Positions 1 to 9,338 of a stretch of DNA of 64,000 nucleotides are shown one piece after another. A program made the position numbers and the translations under genes. How positions within the stretch are numbered: position 1 is the stretch's first letter; every line of letters begins with the position of its first letter. The notes beneath the pieces were generated by a model. That model ran no database searches. It was given only the letters and a program-made list of their open reading frames with translations, and had not been told where the DNA came from. The stretch is taken from contig VXZQ01000001.1 in NCBI GenBank assembly GCA_009845425.1, forward strand, positions 506,363 to 570,362, in the 5' to 3' direction. The stretch is from Holophagales bacterium. GTDB lineage: Bacteria > Acidobacteriota > Thermoanaerobaculia > Multivoradales > Multivoraceae.

Positions 1-561
1 GTCCGGGTCGAGCGCGATGTCCATCAGCCCGCCGGTCGAGGTCGCGAGGTCGACCGGCGGCAGCCCGGTGATCCGCTCCGGGTCCACCCTGCCGTCGCGG
101 TAGCGGAGCAGGTAGCCCGCGTCCTCCGAGATCAGCGCCTCCGACGGCCCCGTGAACTCGATTCCCCAGGGGTTCTCCAGCTCGTCGGTGGCCAGGTACT
201 CCACCCGCAGGGTGTAGTGCTCCGTCTCGACCGCCGGCGGGAGCGGCTTGGCGATCCAGACCTCCTCCGTCTGCAGGCTGTAGATCAGCTCGACCAGCGC
301 CGTCATCTCCTCGTCCGAGAGTTCGCCGAGATAGCCCGGCATGTCGGTGCCCGGGATGCCGTGCCGGATGTTGCTCTCCACCGAGAAGCCGTCCCGCCCG
401 AACCGCCAGTCCGACTTGATCAGCGGCTCCGCGAGCCCGCCTTCGAGCGCCTGCCCGTGGCAGCCGCCGCAGTGGAGGCGGTAGAGGGCGCGCGCGTCCG
501 GCTCGGCGGCCGCGACGGGGGCGACCGCGAGCAGCACCGAGACGAGAAGGCTAGTTCGCAC
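1..561 (-). CDS. PQQ-type sugar dehydrogenase with N-terminal heme c domain (3' end outside window)
   Basis: The frame starts at a GTG that overlaps the stop of the upstream amidohydrolase gene by 11 bases and stays open to the window edge (187 codons seen). A signal peptide of about 19 residues is followed by a cytochrome c domain with C31-G-G-C34-H35 and a plausible axial Met in TDMPGY. After about residue 85 the sequence changes to the start of a glucose/sorbosone dehydrogenase beta-propeller, with NPWGIEF and GGLMDIALDPD, which are typical early blades of that family. The protein is probably periplasmic: it would oxidise a sugar or aldehyde with PQQ and pass electrons to its own heme. The catalytic residues lie outside the window, so activity cannot be judged. 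It is the last gene seen of an operon with the two amidohydrolases. Confidence 0.8.
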   Translation of the reverse strand, partial: MRTSLLVSVLLAVAPVAAAEPDARALYRLHCGGCHGQALEGGLAEPLIKSDWRFGRDGFSVESNIRHGIPGTDMPGYLGELSDEEMTALVELIYSLQTEEVWIAKPLPPAVETEHYTLRVEYLATDELENPWGIEFTGPSEALISEDAGYLLRYRDGRVDPERITGLPPVDLATSTGGLMDIALDPD

Positions 562-2296
562 CGGCCGCGTACACCCTCTCGCCGGCAATGAACGTCATCT
601 CCACCTTCGTCCGATGCACCTCGGTCGGCGCAACGTCGAACGGGTTCTGCGAGGTGACGACGAGGTCGGCCTCCTTGCCGACTTCGATCGTGCCGACCTT
701 GTCGCCCTGGCCCATCAGGCGCGCGCCGTTCCAGGTCATGATGCGGAGGGCGTCCTCGAGCCTCACCTGTCCCTGGAGGCCGAGCGTCTCCTCGCTGCCG
801 CCCGGCACCTGCCGGGTCACCATCGTCTCGACGGCCAGCCACGGATCGACCAGGGGCACCACCGGCCAGTCCGAGCCGGCTGCCACAAGGGCGCCCGTCT
901 CGAGGGCGTCCCTGATCGGCACCCATCGCTTCATCCGCTCGTCGCCGACCGCCTTGCGGATGTCGATCGCCGCCATCGGCGTGGGAAACCAGATGTAGGG
1001 CGAGAACTCCCAGGCCATCCCCAGCTCGCGCGGTCGGGGAATGTCGGCCGGGTCGACGAAGGTGCTGTGGCCGACGTCGTGCATCGGGCCGCCGAAGCCG
1101 TTCCGTTCCCGGGCCGCCGCGACGGCGTCGATCGCGGCCCGCACCGCGCCGTCGCCGGCGGCGTGCATCTTCACGTGCAGCCCCTGGCGGTCGAACGCCG
1201 TCACCGCGTCGTTCAGCGCCTCCTGCGGCACCAGGAGCAGCCCGAGCTTGGGCCGCGGATCGTCCTCGCCGGTCGAGTCCTCGTAGGGTGCGAGCATCGC
1301 CGCGGTGTGGCTCTCCGTCGGTACGCCGTCGAGCATGATCTTCACGCAGTCGACCTTCAGGCGCTCGCTCTCGTAGGTCGCCCGGATCGCGAGCTGGGAC
1401 TCGGCGGCGTCGGCGAGCGCCGGGTTGTGCGCCCAGGCGACGCAGGCCCGCACCCGCTGTTTCAACGTGCCCTCGCGCGCCAGTTGCGCCAGCGCGCCGA
1501 GCTGCCACGAGTTCGCGTAGGCGACGGTGAACGAGGTGATGCCGTGCGCCAGCATCTCGTCGGTGGCGATCTTCATGCCCTGCATCTTCTGCGCGTCCGA
1601 GGCCGGAGGAATCACCGACGCCACCATCGCGTTGGCCGTCTCGCGCAGCAGGCCGGTCGGGTCGCCGTCCTGGTCGCGTTCGATGATCCCGCCCTCCGGG
1701 TCCGGGGTGTCGCGGTCGATGCCGGCCACTTCCAGCGCCATCGTGTTGACCCAGACGCTGTGGTGGGACTCGTCGTAGAGGAAGACCGGGTTGTCCGGGG
1801 ACACGGCGTCGAGGAACTGCCTGGTCTGCTGGCCGGGCTCGAACACCGCCGCCACCCAGTTGCCGCCGTTGATCCACTCCCCCGGCTCGGCCCGGGAAGC
1901 GCACTCGCCGACCGACTCGCTGATGATGTCCGGCGGCGCGCCGGGAGGCAGCCGGCACGAGAACTCCTGCATCCCCGCGATCAGCGGATGCACGTGGACG
2001 TCGTGGAAGCCGGGGAAGACGGTACGGCCCGCCAGGTCGATGAACTCGGTGGCGTCGGCGCGGAACGCGGCGACGGAGGCGCTGTCGCCGACCGCGACGA
2101 TCACGCCGTCGCGGATCGCGATGGACTCCGCCCAGCCGTCGGGAGTGTAGACGTTGCCGCCGTCGAGGATCGTGTCGGCCGGATCGTTGCGCGACGGCGC
2201 CGGCTCGCCGGCCTGGAACTGGGCGACGGCGGGCTGGGCGGCGATGGCGGCGAGGGTCAGGGCGAGAAGAGGCGGGCGCACCCAGTCAGTTCTCAT
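551..2296 (-). CDS. YtcJ-type metal-dependent amidohydrolase, exported
   Basis: A 581-residue protein with a Sec signal peptide ending near residue 25 (AVA-Q). It has the amidohydrolase_3 layout: a short beta-sandwich (DTILDGGNVYTPDG), then FPGFHDVHVHPL with the metal ligands H101 and H103, a later MHAAGDGAVRAAID segment, DVGHSTFVD, and a C-terminal GSDWPVV carrying the catalytic Asp. Members hydrolyse amide or ester bonds of small molecules; the substrate cannot be predicted. The ATG overlaps the stop of the preceding amidohydrolase gene by 11 bases, so the two are translationally coupled. The two proteins are paralogues with the same domain order, probably from an old duplication. Confidence 0.87.
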   Translation of the reverse strand: MRTDWVRPPLLALTLAAIAAQPAVAQFQAGEPAPSRNDPADTILDGGNVYTPDGWAESIAIRDGVIVAVGDSASVAAFRADATEFIDLAGRTVFPGFHDVHVHPLIAGMQEFSCRLPPGAPPDIISESVGECASRAEPGEWINGGNWVAAVFEPGQQTRQFLDAVSPDNPVFLYDESHHSVWVNTMALEVAGIDRDTPDPEGGIIERDQDGDPTGLLRETANAMVASVIPPASDAQKMQGMKIATDEMLAHGITSFTVAYANSWQLGALAQLAREGTLKQRVRACVAWAHNPALADAAESQLAIRATYESERLKVDCVKIMLDGVPTESHTAAMLAPYEDSTGEDDPRPKLGLLLVPQEALNDAVTAFDRQGLHVKMHAAGDGAVRAAIDAVAAARERNGFGGPMHDVGHSTFVDPADIPRPRELGMAWEFSPYIWFPTPMAAIDIRKAVGDERMKRWVPIRDALETGALVAAGSDWPVVPLVDPWLAVETMVTRQVPGGSEETLGLQGQVRLEDALRIMTWNGARLMGQGDKVGTIEVGKEADLVVTSQNPFDVAPTEVHRTKVEMTFIAGERVYAAGAN

Positions 2297-4049
2297 GGAC
2301 GATTCCTCCTGCGTAGACAGTCATTTCGACCGTCGTGTCGCTGACGTCCTTGATCGGCACCTCGAACAGGTTGCGGTCCAGGACGATCAAGTCGGCGGAC
2401 TTACCGGCGGCGATCGTGCCTGCCCGCGACTCGACGCCCAGCAACCGGGCGCCCGCGAGCGTGTAGAGCTCGATCGCTTCCTCCAGGCTCACCGCCTGCT
2501 CCGGCGCCAGGGTTCCCGGGTACCCGCCCCAGGGGTCGGCGCGGGTCACCAGCGCCTCCATGCCGGGCCAGGGGTTCATGTCCGGGATCACCGCCGGCCA
2601 GTCGGAGCCGACGATGACGTGCGCGCCTGCATCGAGCAGTTCACGCACCGGCCACGAGCGGTCGGCGCGGTCGCCGATGGCGGCGCGGATGGAGTCGGAG
2701 ATCAGCGACGGGTACCAGATGGCCGGCGACATGTCCGCGACCGCGCCGAGTGCGGCGAAGCGCGGCACGTCGTCCACCGCCACGAAGCCGGAATGGGCGA
2801 GCTGATGCATCAGCCCGGAGTCGCCGTTCTGCTCGCGCGCGAACTCGATCGCGTCGAGCGCGACCCGGACCGCCCGGTCGCCGGCGGTGTGGATGTTCAC
2901 GGTCACGCCGAGCGCGTCGAGCTGCTGCAGCCAGGCGTTCAGCACTTCCGGCGGCACCAGCAGTTCGCCGTTGTGAGCCGGTCCGCCCGGCGCTTCCGGC
3001 TCGTAGTCGTCGATCATCGCCGCCGTCCGTGCGACCGACGGCACGCCGTCGAGGAAGATCTTCACGTGGTCGGCGTCCAGGTTGTCGGCCCGGTTCTCCT
3101 CGCGCAGCCGCTCCAAAGCGTGGACGTCGAGATCGAGCGTGCCGGCGACCAGCGGTATCGCGATCGACGCGGCCATGTGGACGGTCAGCGCGTCCTCGTC
3201 CGCCAGGGTCTTGTAGGCGGCGACGCCGGTGCCCGCATCGCCCGCCTCCTTGATGCCGACGATGCCGAAGCGGTTCGCCGTGCGGATCGACTCGCGGGCG
3301 GCGCGGAGGAACTGCTCCGCCGTCTTGTCGGGAATCGCCTGGAACACCGGGTACATCGCCGCTTCGAGCAGCAGGCCGTTCGGCTCGCCGGTCGCGTCGT
3401 CCAGCACGACCTCGCCGCCTTCGACGACCGTGCCGGCGTCGATGCCGGCCAGTTCCAGGGCCTTGCTGTTCACCCAGCGGTTGTGGCCGGTGTCGTCCGC
3501 CAGGCTGATCGCCACGTCGCCGGAGAACCGGTCCAGCCACTCGCGCGGCGAGCCGATGTCGTGCTCGACGAAGAAGTTGCTCGTCCAGCGCCCGCCCTCG
3601 ATCCAGGCCGCGGCGGGATCTGCGGCCACGCAGGCCGACAACGTCTCCTCGATCTCCATTGGTCCGGCGGTGGGCGGGAACAGGCACTGGAGCAGCACCT
3701 CGGTGCCGCCGAGGACGGGATGGACGTGTGCGTCGTAGATGCCCGGCATTGCCATCCGGCCTTCGAGGTCGCGGACTTCGGTGTTCGGGCCGCGCCGTTC
3801 CAGCGCCTCCGCGGTCGAGCCGACGAACGTGAACGCGCCGCCCGCGATCGCGACCGCTTCGGCCCAGGGCTGGGCGGTCTCGAGGGTGTAGATGCGGCCG
3901 TTCGTGAGGATCAGGTCGGCGTCGGCGTCGGGCGCGGGAGCGCAGGCGACGGCGAGGGCGACGACGAGAAGGCAAAGCGGTCGCCGGCCTTGCGGCCGGC
4001 GGGTTCTCTCCGCCGCCTCCGGCGGCAGCGGGTCAGACGACCCGCGCAC
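2286..4049 (-). CDS. YtcJ-type metal-dependent amidohydrolase, lipoprotein
   Basis: A paralogue of the downstream gene with the same motifs: MPGIYDAHVHPV for the metal site, IHTAGDRAVRVALDAIE, QLAHSGFV and GSDWPAV. The frame is open far upstream, but an ATG at 4265 would overlap the divergent gene at 4178. The first sensible start is a GTG at 4049, giving 587 residues. The lipobox LAVAC then falls near residue 36 after a hydrophobic stretch. The first 24 or so codons lie inside a palindromic intergenic repeat (3982-4058), so the true start is uncertain; a CTG nearer the signal peptide is also possible. The likely location is the periplasmic face of a membrane. Operon with the next two genes. 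Confidence 0.82.
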   Translation of the reverse strand: MRGSSDPLPPEAAERTRRPQGRRPLCLLVVALAVACAPAPDADADLILTNGRIYTLETAQPWAEAVAIAGGAFTFVGSTAEALERRGPNTEVRDLEGRMAMPGIYDAHVHPVLGGTEVLLQCLFPPTAGPMEIEETLSACVAADPAAAWIEGGRWTSNFFVEHDIGSPREWLDRFSGDVAISLADDTGHNRWVNSKALELAGIDAGTVVEGGEVVLDDATGEPNGLLLEAAMYPVFQAIPDKTAEQFLRAARESIRTANRFGIVGIKEAGDAGTGVAAYKTLADEDALTVHMAASIAIPLVAGTLDLDVHALERLREENRADNLDADHVKIFLDGVPSVARTAAMIDDYEPEAPGGPAHNGELLVPPEVLNAWLQQLDALGVTVNIHTAGDRAVRVALDAIEFAREQNGDSGLMHQLAHSGFVAVDDVPRFAALGAVADMSPAIWYPSLISDSIRAAIGDRADRSWPVRELLDAGAHVIVGSDWPAVIPDMNPWPGMEALVTRADPWGGYPGTLAPEQAVSLEEAIELYTLAGARLLGVESRAGTIAAGKSADLIVLDRNLFEVPIKDVSDTTVEMTVYAGGIVHEN

Positions 4050-4058
4050 CCAGTGTGC
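3982..4058. repeat. Palindromic intergenic repeat, copy 1
   Basis: Contains GCCGGCCTTGCGGCCGGC followed by the paired arms CGCCGCC..GGCGGC and GGGTCAGACGACCC, ending in GCGCACCCAGTG. The second half matches the copy at 21501-21548 almost base for base. It overlaps the predicted start of the amidohydrolase gene on the minus strand. Confidence 0.75.
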
Positions 4059-4177
4059 GACCTTCTGCCGAGAGGGGCGATGACGAGCCGAGCACCAAAG
4101 CCGACGCGGCAGCTCCACGGGCCCAACGGCTGCGGTAAGCTCGCGCGGATCCGGACTTCTCTTGCGGGAGGGTAGCG

Positions 4178-5476
4178 ATGACGAGTCGACGCCTGGTTGG
4201 TTTTGCGCTCTGCCTGCTCTTTGCCGCGGCGGCCCACGGCGCTGCTGGGGCGGAAGGGCCGACATTCTATGAGGATGTCCTGCCCATCCTGCAGCAGAAC
4301 TGCCAGGAGTGTCACCGGCCCTCGGGCAGCAAGATCTACCGGGGCGGCGTGCCGATGTCGCTCACGACCTACGAGGACGCCCGCCCCTGGGCGCGCGCGA
4401 TCGTGCGCCAGACGGCCTCGAAGGAAATGCCGCCGTGGGACGCCTCCGAGCACTTCGACGGCGTCTTCAGGAACGAGCGCGGCCTGACCGACGGGGAGAT
4501 CGCGACGATCAAACGCTGGGTCGAGGCGGGCGCGCAACCGGGCCGGCCGGAAGACGGTCCCGCACCGATCGAGTGGCCGGACGACGACGGCTGGGTGTTC
4601 ACCGATCCCGACCTGGTGCTCAAGATGCCCGAGCCCTACTACGTCGAGGACGACATCAAGGACATCTACACCAAGCATCGCCTGGTGCTGACGCCGGACC
4701 TCCTGCCCGAGGACAAGTGGGTGCAGGAGATCGAGTTCCGCCGCGGCAGCGAGCTCGTCCACCACTTCAACATCTTCGTCAAGGGGCCGAACGACGAGGA
4801 AACCCGCGGCGACGGCCACTTCCTCGGCGGCGCCACCTCCGGCTCGCCGCCCCACGTCTGGCCCGAGGGCTACGGCTCACTGCTCGAGGTCGGCGCGACG
4901 CTCACCTTCGACCTGCACTACCACAAGGAGCCGGGCCCCGGCAGCGGCGGCTGGGACCAGTCATCGATCGCGCTCAAGTTCGCGACGAAGCCGGTCACGC
5001 ACCCGGTCCACTTCTTCCCGATCAGCAACTACGAGTTCGAGATTCCGGCCCGCCACGCCTACTGGCACGACACCGCCGAGCGCACCTTCGACCGGGAAGT
5101 GACGGTCCTCGGCATGCTCCCGCACATGCACATGCGCGGCCGCGAGGCGAAGTACACCGTCTTCTACCCGGACGGCAGCGAGGAGCAGATCCTGCACGTG
5201 CCGGACTGGGACTTCGACTGGCAGGAGATCTACTGGTACTCCGAGCCCAAGGTGCTGCCCAAGGGCAGCCGCCTGCGGATCGACATGTGGTTCGACAACT
5301 CGCCCGAGGAGGCGGAGCGCTGGGGCTTCAACCCGGACCGCGACGTCGTGTTCGGCCCGATGTCGACCGACGAGATGCTGATGGGCTTCATCTCCTGCGT
5401 CTACAGCGACGGCGAACCGCCGCCCAGGCGGCAGGGACGCGGTCGAGCGACTGAGACCACCGCCGGCGGCGAGTAG
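4178..5476 (+). CDS. Heme c / copper ascorbate-dependent monooxygenase-like protein
   Basis: A 432-residue exported protein; ATG preceded by GGAGGGTAGCG. Signal peptide of about 25 residues, then a cytochrome c domain with C42-Q-E-C45-H46. The rest resembles the two copper-binding jelly-roll domains of type II ascorbate-dependent monooxygenases (PHM/DBM family): ELVHHFNIF, FDLHYHK and LPHMHMRGREA carry paired His residues in the places expected for copper ligands. Such fusions are common among environmental bacteria but their substrates are not known. Heme c could supply electrons in place of ascorbate (inference). Transcribed divergently from the amidohydrolase operon, suggesting shared control of the roughly 130-base gap. 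A second family member lies at 27318. Confidence 0.8.
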   Translation: MTSRRLVGFALCLLFAAAAHGAAGAEGPTFYEDVLPILQQNCQECHRPSGSKIYRGGVPMSLTTYEDARPWARAIVRQTASKEMPPWDASEHFDGVFRNERGLTDGEIATIKRWVEAGAQPGRPEDGPAPIEWPDDDGWVFTDPDLVLKMPEPYYVEDDIKDIYTKHRLVLTPDLLPEDKWVQEIEFRRGSELVHHFNIFVKGPNDEETRGDGHFLGGATSGSPPHVWPEGYGSLLEVGATLTFDLHYHKEPGPGSGGWDQSSIALKFATKPVTHPVHFFPISNYEFEIPARHAYWHDTAERTFDREVTVLGMLPHMHMRGREAKYTVFYPDGSEEQILHVPDWDFDWQEIYWYSEPKVLPKGSRLRIDMWFDNSPEEAERWGFNPDRDVVFGPMSTDEMLMGFISCVYSDGEPPPRRQGRGRATETTAGGE

Positions 5477-5500
5477 GCGAGCAGCGGTCTCCCGCCCGCG

Positions 5501-6679
5501 TCAGTAGGACAGGTTCTCGGTGACGCGCACCCAGCGTCCGTCCTGTACCTCGGCGAGGAAGGACTCGTCCGTGCCGATCCGCTTCGTCGGCCCGAAGCTC
5601 AGGACCGGACCGCCGAAGATGTCCTGGTAGTCGTCGATCGACTCGATCGCGGCGACCAGCGAATCGACCGTGAGGTCCGGTCCGGCGTCGCGTAGGGCCC
5701 TGACCGTGAAGTCGGCGACCAACCAGCCCAGGAGCGAACCGGTGTTGGGCGCCTGGCCGTAGCGTTCCTCGTAGCCGGCGAGGAAGTCGCGGACCTCCTG
5801 GCTGGGATGATCGGCGTAGGGGAACTCGAACGACGTCATCGCGAAGAAGCCATTGGTCACACCGCCCTCCGCCTCCGCGACCTCGGACTCGAACGCCGCG
5901 ATCGGGCCGACGAAGTCGACGTCCCAGTCGATCCCCCGTGCCGCCGAGATCGCCAGGATCGTGTCGCCGATGATCGTTCCGAGCACGATCAGGTCGCAGT
6001 CGGCCTGTCGGAGCTTGAGGATCGCCGCGCTGAAGTCGGTGTCGAGAGGCCTGTGGGCCGTCGAGTCGATGACCTCCCGGCCCATCTCGCCGAGCTGGTC
6101 GTTCGCCGCGTCGGTCATCTCCGTTCCGTAGTCGGTGTCCTGGGTCATCGTGCAGATGCGCTCCTTGCCCCTCTCCTCGACGAAGTACCTGATCGCGGCG
6201 CGCATCTGGTCGTAGTAGGTGGAGACACCGGCGAACTTCAGCCGATGCAGCGGTTCCGCCATCGAACGCGCGCCCGAGAGCGGGAAGATGTTGGGAACGC
6301 CCGCCTCGAACTGGCTGGTCATGACGGCGTTGTTCATCGGCGTCCCGAGGGCGCCCACCATGGCGAAGATCCGGTCGCGGTGGATCAGCTTGTTGGCCGC
6401 CTGAACGGCGCGAGGCACCTGGTACTGATTGTCCTCGACGATGAAGCGGATCTGGCGGCCGTGGATGCCGCCTTCCTCGTTCACGGCATCGAAGATCATT
6501 CGCGCCGCGTTGATGCTGCCGACACCGATCGCCGCGGCCGGACCGGACAGGTCGGTGTAGGTGCCGAGCACGATCTCCCCGGCCGCTTCCGAGGTCTCGG
6601 GATCGGAGCTCCCGCATCCCGCCAGGACGGCGCCAAGTAACATGCAAGCGACGGTGAGGGAACGGTGTCTATGGGTCAT
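5501..6679 (-). CDS. Branched-chain amino acid type ABC transporter substrate-binding lipoprotein
   Basis: A 392-residue periplasmic binding protein of the LivJ/LivK (Peripla_BP_6) family. The signal peptide ends in the lipobox LAGC with C22. Family hallmarks are EIVLGTYTDLSGPAAAIG at the N-terminus, AARMIFDAVNEEGGIHGR, and GALGTPMNNAVM in the ligand-binding region. The ATG overlaps the stop of the acyl-CoA synthetase gene by four bases (ATGA), so it is the last gene of the liv-type operon. In Liv systems with an acyl-CoA synthetase partner the ligand is often a carboxylic acid rather than leucine. That is an inference here. Confidence 0.9.
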   Translation of the reverse strand: MTHRHRSLTVACMLLGAVLAGCGSSDPETSEAAGEIVLGTYTDLSGPAAAIGVGSINAARMIFDAVNEEGGIHGRQIRFIVEDNQYQVPRAVQAANKLIHRDRIFAMVGALGTPMNNAVMTSQFEAGVPNIFPLSGARSMAEPLHRLKFAGVSTYYDQMRAAIRYFVEERGKERICTMTQDTDYGTEMTDAANDQLGEMGREVIDSTAHRPLDTDFSAAILKLRQADCDLIVLGTIIGDTILAISAARGIDWDVDFVGPIAAFESEVAEAEGGVTNGFFAMTSFEFPYADHPSQEVRDFLAGYEERYGQAPNTGSLLGWLVADFTVRALRDAGPDLTVDSLVAAIESIDDYQDIFGGPVLSFGPTKRIGTDESFLAEVQDGRWVRVTENLSY

Positions 6680-8571
6680 GCCTGCTGTCCTCCGTACATC
6701 GAATCGATCAGGGGTCGGTACTTCTCGTTCACGAACTTGCGCTTGAGCTTCATCGTCGGCGTGAGCTCGTCGTCCTCGGGGGTCAGCTCCTGGTCGATCA
6801 GGCGGAACTTCTTCACCTGTTCGACCCGCGCGAACTTCGCGTTGACGGCCTCCACCTGACCGTGGATCAGCTCGACGATCTCCTCCGCGGCACACAGGCT
6901 CTGGTAGTTGGTGAAGGGCACGTGATGATCCTGAGCGTATTTGACGACGTTGTCGTGGTCGATCATCACGAGACACGTCAGGAACTTGCGCTTGTCGCCG
7001 ATCACCACGGCGTCGGCAATGTAGGGAGAGAACTTGAGCTGGTTCTCGATCTCGCTCGGCGTGATGTTCTTGCCGCCGGCCGTGATGATGATGTCCTTCA
7101 TGCGGTCGGTGATCTTGAGGAAGCCGTCGTCGTCGATCTCGCCGACGTCGCCGGTGTGGAGCCACCCGTCGCGGATCGTCTCGGCCGTCTTCTCCGGCTG
7201 GTTGAGGTAACCCATGAAGACGAACTCTCCGCGGATCAGGATCTCGCCCTCCCCGGAGATCCTGATCTCGCCGTAGGGAACGGAGCGGCCGACGGTGCCG
7301 GGCCTGATCTCGCCCGGCTCCAGGATGGAGGCGATGCCGGTGTTCTCGGTCTGGCCGTAGCCCTCCACCATGTCGATGCCGAGTGCGAGATACCAGCGGA
7401 TCAGATCGGGTGAGATCGGCGCGGCCCCGGTGCCGATCCAGCGACAGCGGTCGAGGCCCAGGAACCTGCGAATGTTGCGCAGCACGAGCGCATCGCCGAC
7501 GCGGTAGGCAAGCTCCAGGACCGCCCCCGGCTTCTCGCCCTGGAGGCGTTTGTCCGCTCGCTTGAACCCGATCCCGATCGCCTTCCCGTACGCCCATTTC
7601 TGCAAGGAGGTGGCGTCGGAGAGGGCGATGCTGATGGCCGAGTAGAACTTCTCCCACACGCGCGGCACCGAGAAGAACAGCGTCGGCTGGATCTCCTGAG
7701 CGTTCTCGGGCACCGTCTCCGGGTTCTCGACGAAGTTGAGCTTCGTGCCGGTGTAGAGCGAACCGTAGACGAAGATCCGCTCGGCGATGTGGCACAACGG
7801 CAGGAAGGCCATGCGCTCGTCGTCCTCGTTCTGCGAGAGGACGTGCGGGGCGTTGACGCACTGGAACACGAGGTTGTGGTGGCTGATCATCGCCCCCTTC
7901 GGAGGCCCGGTGGTGCCGGAGGTGTAGACGAGGATCGCGAGGTCCTCGGGCTGCGCCAGCTCGAGGCACTCGGCCCAGGCCTCGGGGTGGAGCTCGTCCT
8001 GTTCGCGTCCGAGCGCGAGCAGGTCGTCGTAGCTCATGGCCCGCGGATCCTCGAAGTCCCGCAGGCCCTCCATGTCGAAGATGACGATCTGCTCGAGCGT
8101 GGGGCACTCTTCGCGCACCTCGAGCACCTTGTCGAGCTGCTCCTCGTCTTCGACGAACATCACCTTGCAGCCCGAGTCGTTGACCAGGTAGTCCACCTGC
8201 TCGGCCGCGTCCGTCGGGTAGATCCCGGCGCACACGCCGCCGGCGCCGAGCACCCCCATGTCGGCGAACATCCACTCGGTGATCGTGTTGGAGAGGATGC
8301 AGGCGACGTCGCCCTTGCCGAAGCCGAGCGACCGCAGCGCCAGCCCCGTGTGGCGCGCCTTCTCGCCGAAGGTGCGCCAGGAGACGTCCTGCCAAATGCC
8401 GAAGTCCTTCTCCCGCATCGCGATGCGGTCGCCGTACTTCTCGACGCGGCTCCAGAACATCGTCGGCACGGTGCCGGCGAAGCTGGTGTCGCGCCAGAAC
8501 ACGAGCTCGCGGCCGTCGTCGGCCGTGCGCGTCTCACGCACGAGATCGGGGTTCGATTCGGGGCCGCCCAT
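6676..8571 (-). CDS. AMP-forming long-chain acyl-CoA synthetase
   Basis: 631 residues, the usual size for the FadD15/ACSL branch of the ANL superfamily. The ATP-binding motif YTSGTTGPPKGAMISHHN, the adenylate motif GYGQTENTG and the hinge region TGDVGEIDDDGFLKITDR are all present, followed by TAGGKNITPSEIE with the catalytic-lysine domain. The enzyme activates a carboxylic acid with ATP and CoA. The ATG at 8571 has GGAGGTGAGC just upstream and lies two bases after the livF stop. Placement between LivF and the binding protein suggests the transported acid is converted to its CoA ester on entry. Confidence 0.92.
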   Translation of the reverse strand: MGGPESNPDLVRETRTADDGRELVFWRDTSFAGTVPTMFWSRVEKYGDRIAMREKDFGIWQDVSWRTFGEKARHTGLALRSLGFGKGDVACILSNTITEWMFADMGVLGAGGVCAGIYPTDAAEQVDYLVNDSGCKVMFVEDEEQLDKVLEVREECPTLEQIVIFDMEGLRDFEDPRAMSYDDLLALGREQDELHPEAWAECLELAQPEDLAILVYTSGTTGPPKGAMISHHNLVFQCVNAPHVLSQNEDDERMAFLPLCHIAERIFVYGSLYTGTKLNFVENPETVPENAQEIQPTLFFSVPRVWEKFYSAISIALSDATSLQKWAYGKAIGIGFKRADKRLQGEKPGAVLELAYRVGDALVLRNIRRFLGLDRCRWIGTGAAPISPDLIRWYLALGIDMVEGYGQTENTGIASILEPGEIRPGTVGRSVPYGEIRISGEGEILIRGEFVFMGYLNQPEKTAETIRDGWLHTGDVGEIDDDGFLKITDRMKDIIITAGGKNITPSEIENQLKFSPYIADAVVIGDKRKFLTCLVMIDHDNVVKYAQDHHVPFTNYQSLCAAEEIVELIHGQVEAVNAKFARVEQVKKFRLIDQELTPEDDELTPTMKLKRKFVNEKYRPLIDSMYGGQQA

Positions 8572-8573
8572 GC

Positions 8574-9338
8574 TCACCTCCAGGTCTTGCGCTTCTTCCA
8601 CCGGCGGACTCCCCTCGGCATCTGGTCCTTCATGCCGAGATAGAACTCCTGGATGTCCGGCGAGTTCTCGAGCTTCTCGCACGTGTCGTCCATGACCACC
8701 CTTCCGTTCTCGAGCACGTAGCCGTAGTGCGAGTGTCGCAGCGCGACGTGGGCGTTCTGCTCGACGACGAGGATCGTCATGCCCTGCTCCTCGTTGATGC
8801 GGTTGATGATCTCGAAGATCTGGTGGACCAGGATCGGAGACAGCCCGAGCGACGGCTCGTCGAGCAGCAGCATCCTCGGATGCGCCATCAGGGCGCGTCC
8901 GATGGCGAGCATCTGCTGCTCGCCGCCGGAGAGTTGGCTCGCCTGTTGCGAGCCGCGATCGGCGAGCGCCGGGAAGTAGTCGTAGACGCGCTCGAGATCG
9001 CCGGCGATGCGGGCGCGGTCGCGGCGACTGTAGGCGCCCATTCGCAGGTTCTCGCTCACCGAGAGGAAGGGGAAGACCTCCCGGCCCTCCGGCACGTGGC
9101 TCAGGCCGAGGCGCATGACGGCGTCGGGATCGCGACGCGCGATGTCCTCGCCGGCGAAGACGATCTCGCCTTTCTGGGGATCCATCACGCCGGAGATCGT
9201 ACGGAGGATGGTCGTCTTGCCCGCTCCGTTGGCGCCCAGAACGGCGACGATTCGACCTTCGGGCACCGCGAGGCTAACGCCGCGGATCGCCATGATCGGA
9301 CCGTAGTAGGTCTCGACGTTCTTGAGCTCGAGCAACAC
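8574..9338 (-). CDS. livF: ABC transporter ATP-binding protein LivF
   Basis: 254 residues. Walker A GANGAGKTT, signature LSGGEQQMLAIGRAL and Walker B MLLLDEPSLGL are intact, with the H-loop region VEQNAHVALRHSHYGYVLENG characteristic of LivF. The start is GTG, directly following the LivG stop with no spacing. The C-terminus has a short basic extension (RRWKKRKTWR) beyond the usual LivF end. It supplies energy, with LivG, for uptake through LivH/LivM. Confidence 0.93.
   Translation of the reverse strand: MLLELKNVETYYGPIMAIRGVSLAVPEGRIVAVLGANGAGKTTILRTISGVMDPQKGEIVFAGEDIARRDPDAVMRLGLSHVPEGREVFPFLSVSENLRMGAYSRRDRARIAGDLERVYDYFPALADRGSQQASQLSGGEQQMLAIGRALMAHPRMLLLDEPSLGLSPILVHQIFEIINRINEEQGMTILVVEQNAHVALRHSHYGYVLENGRVVMDDTCEKLENSPDIQEFYLGMKDQMPRGVRRWKKRKTWR

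Noticed and set aside
614-4175. Long open frames on the plus strand across the amidohydrolase genes
   Set aside because: Arg/Asp/Val-rich translations without any domain, opposite to two genes with clear catalytic motifs. They are the usual antisense frames of GC-rich DNA.
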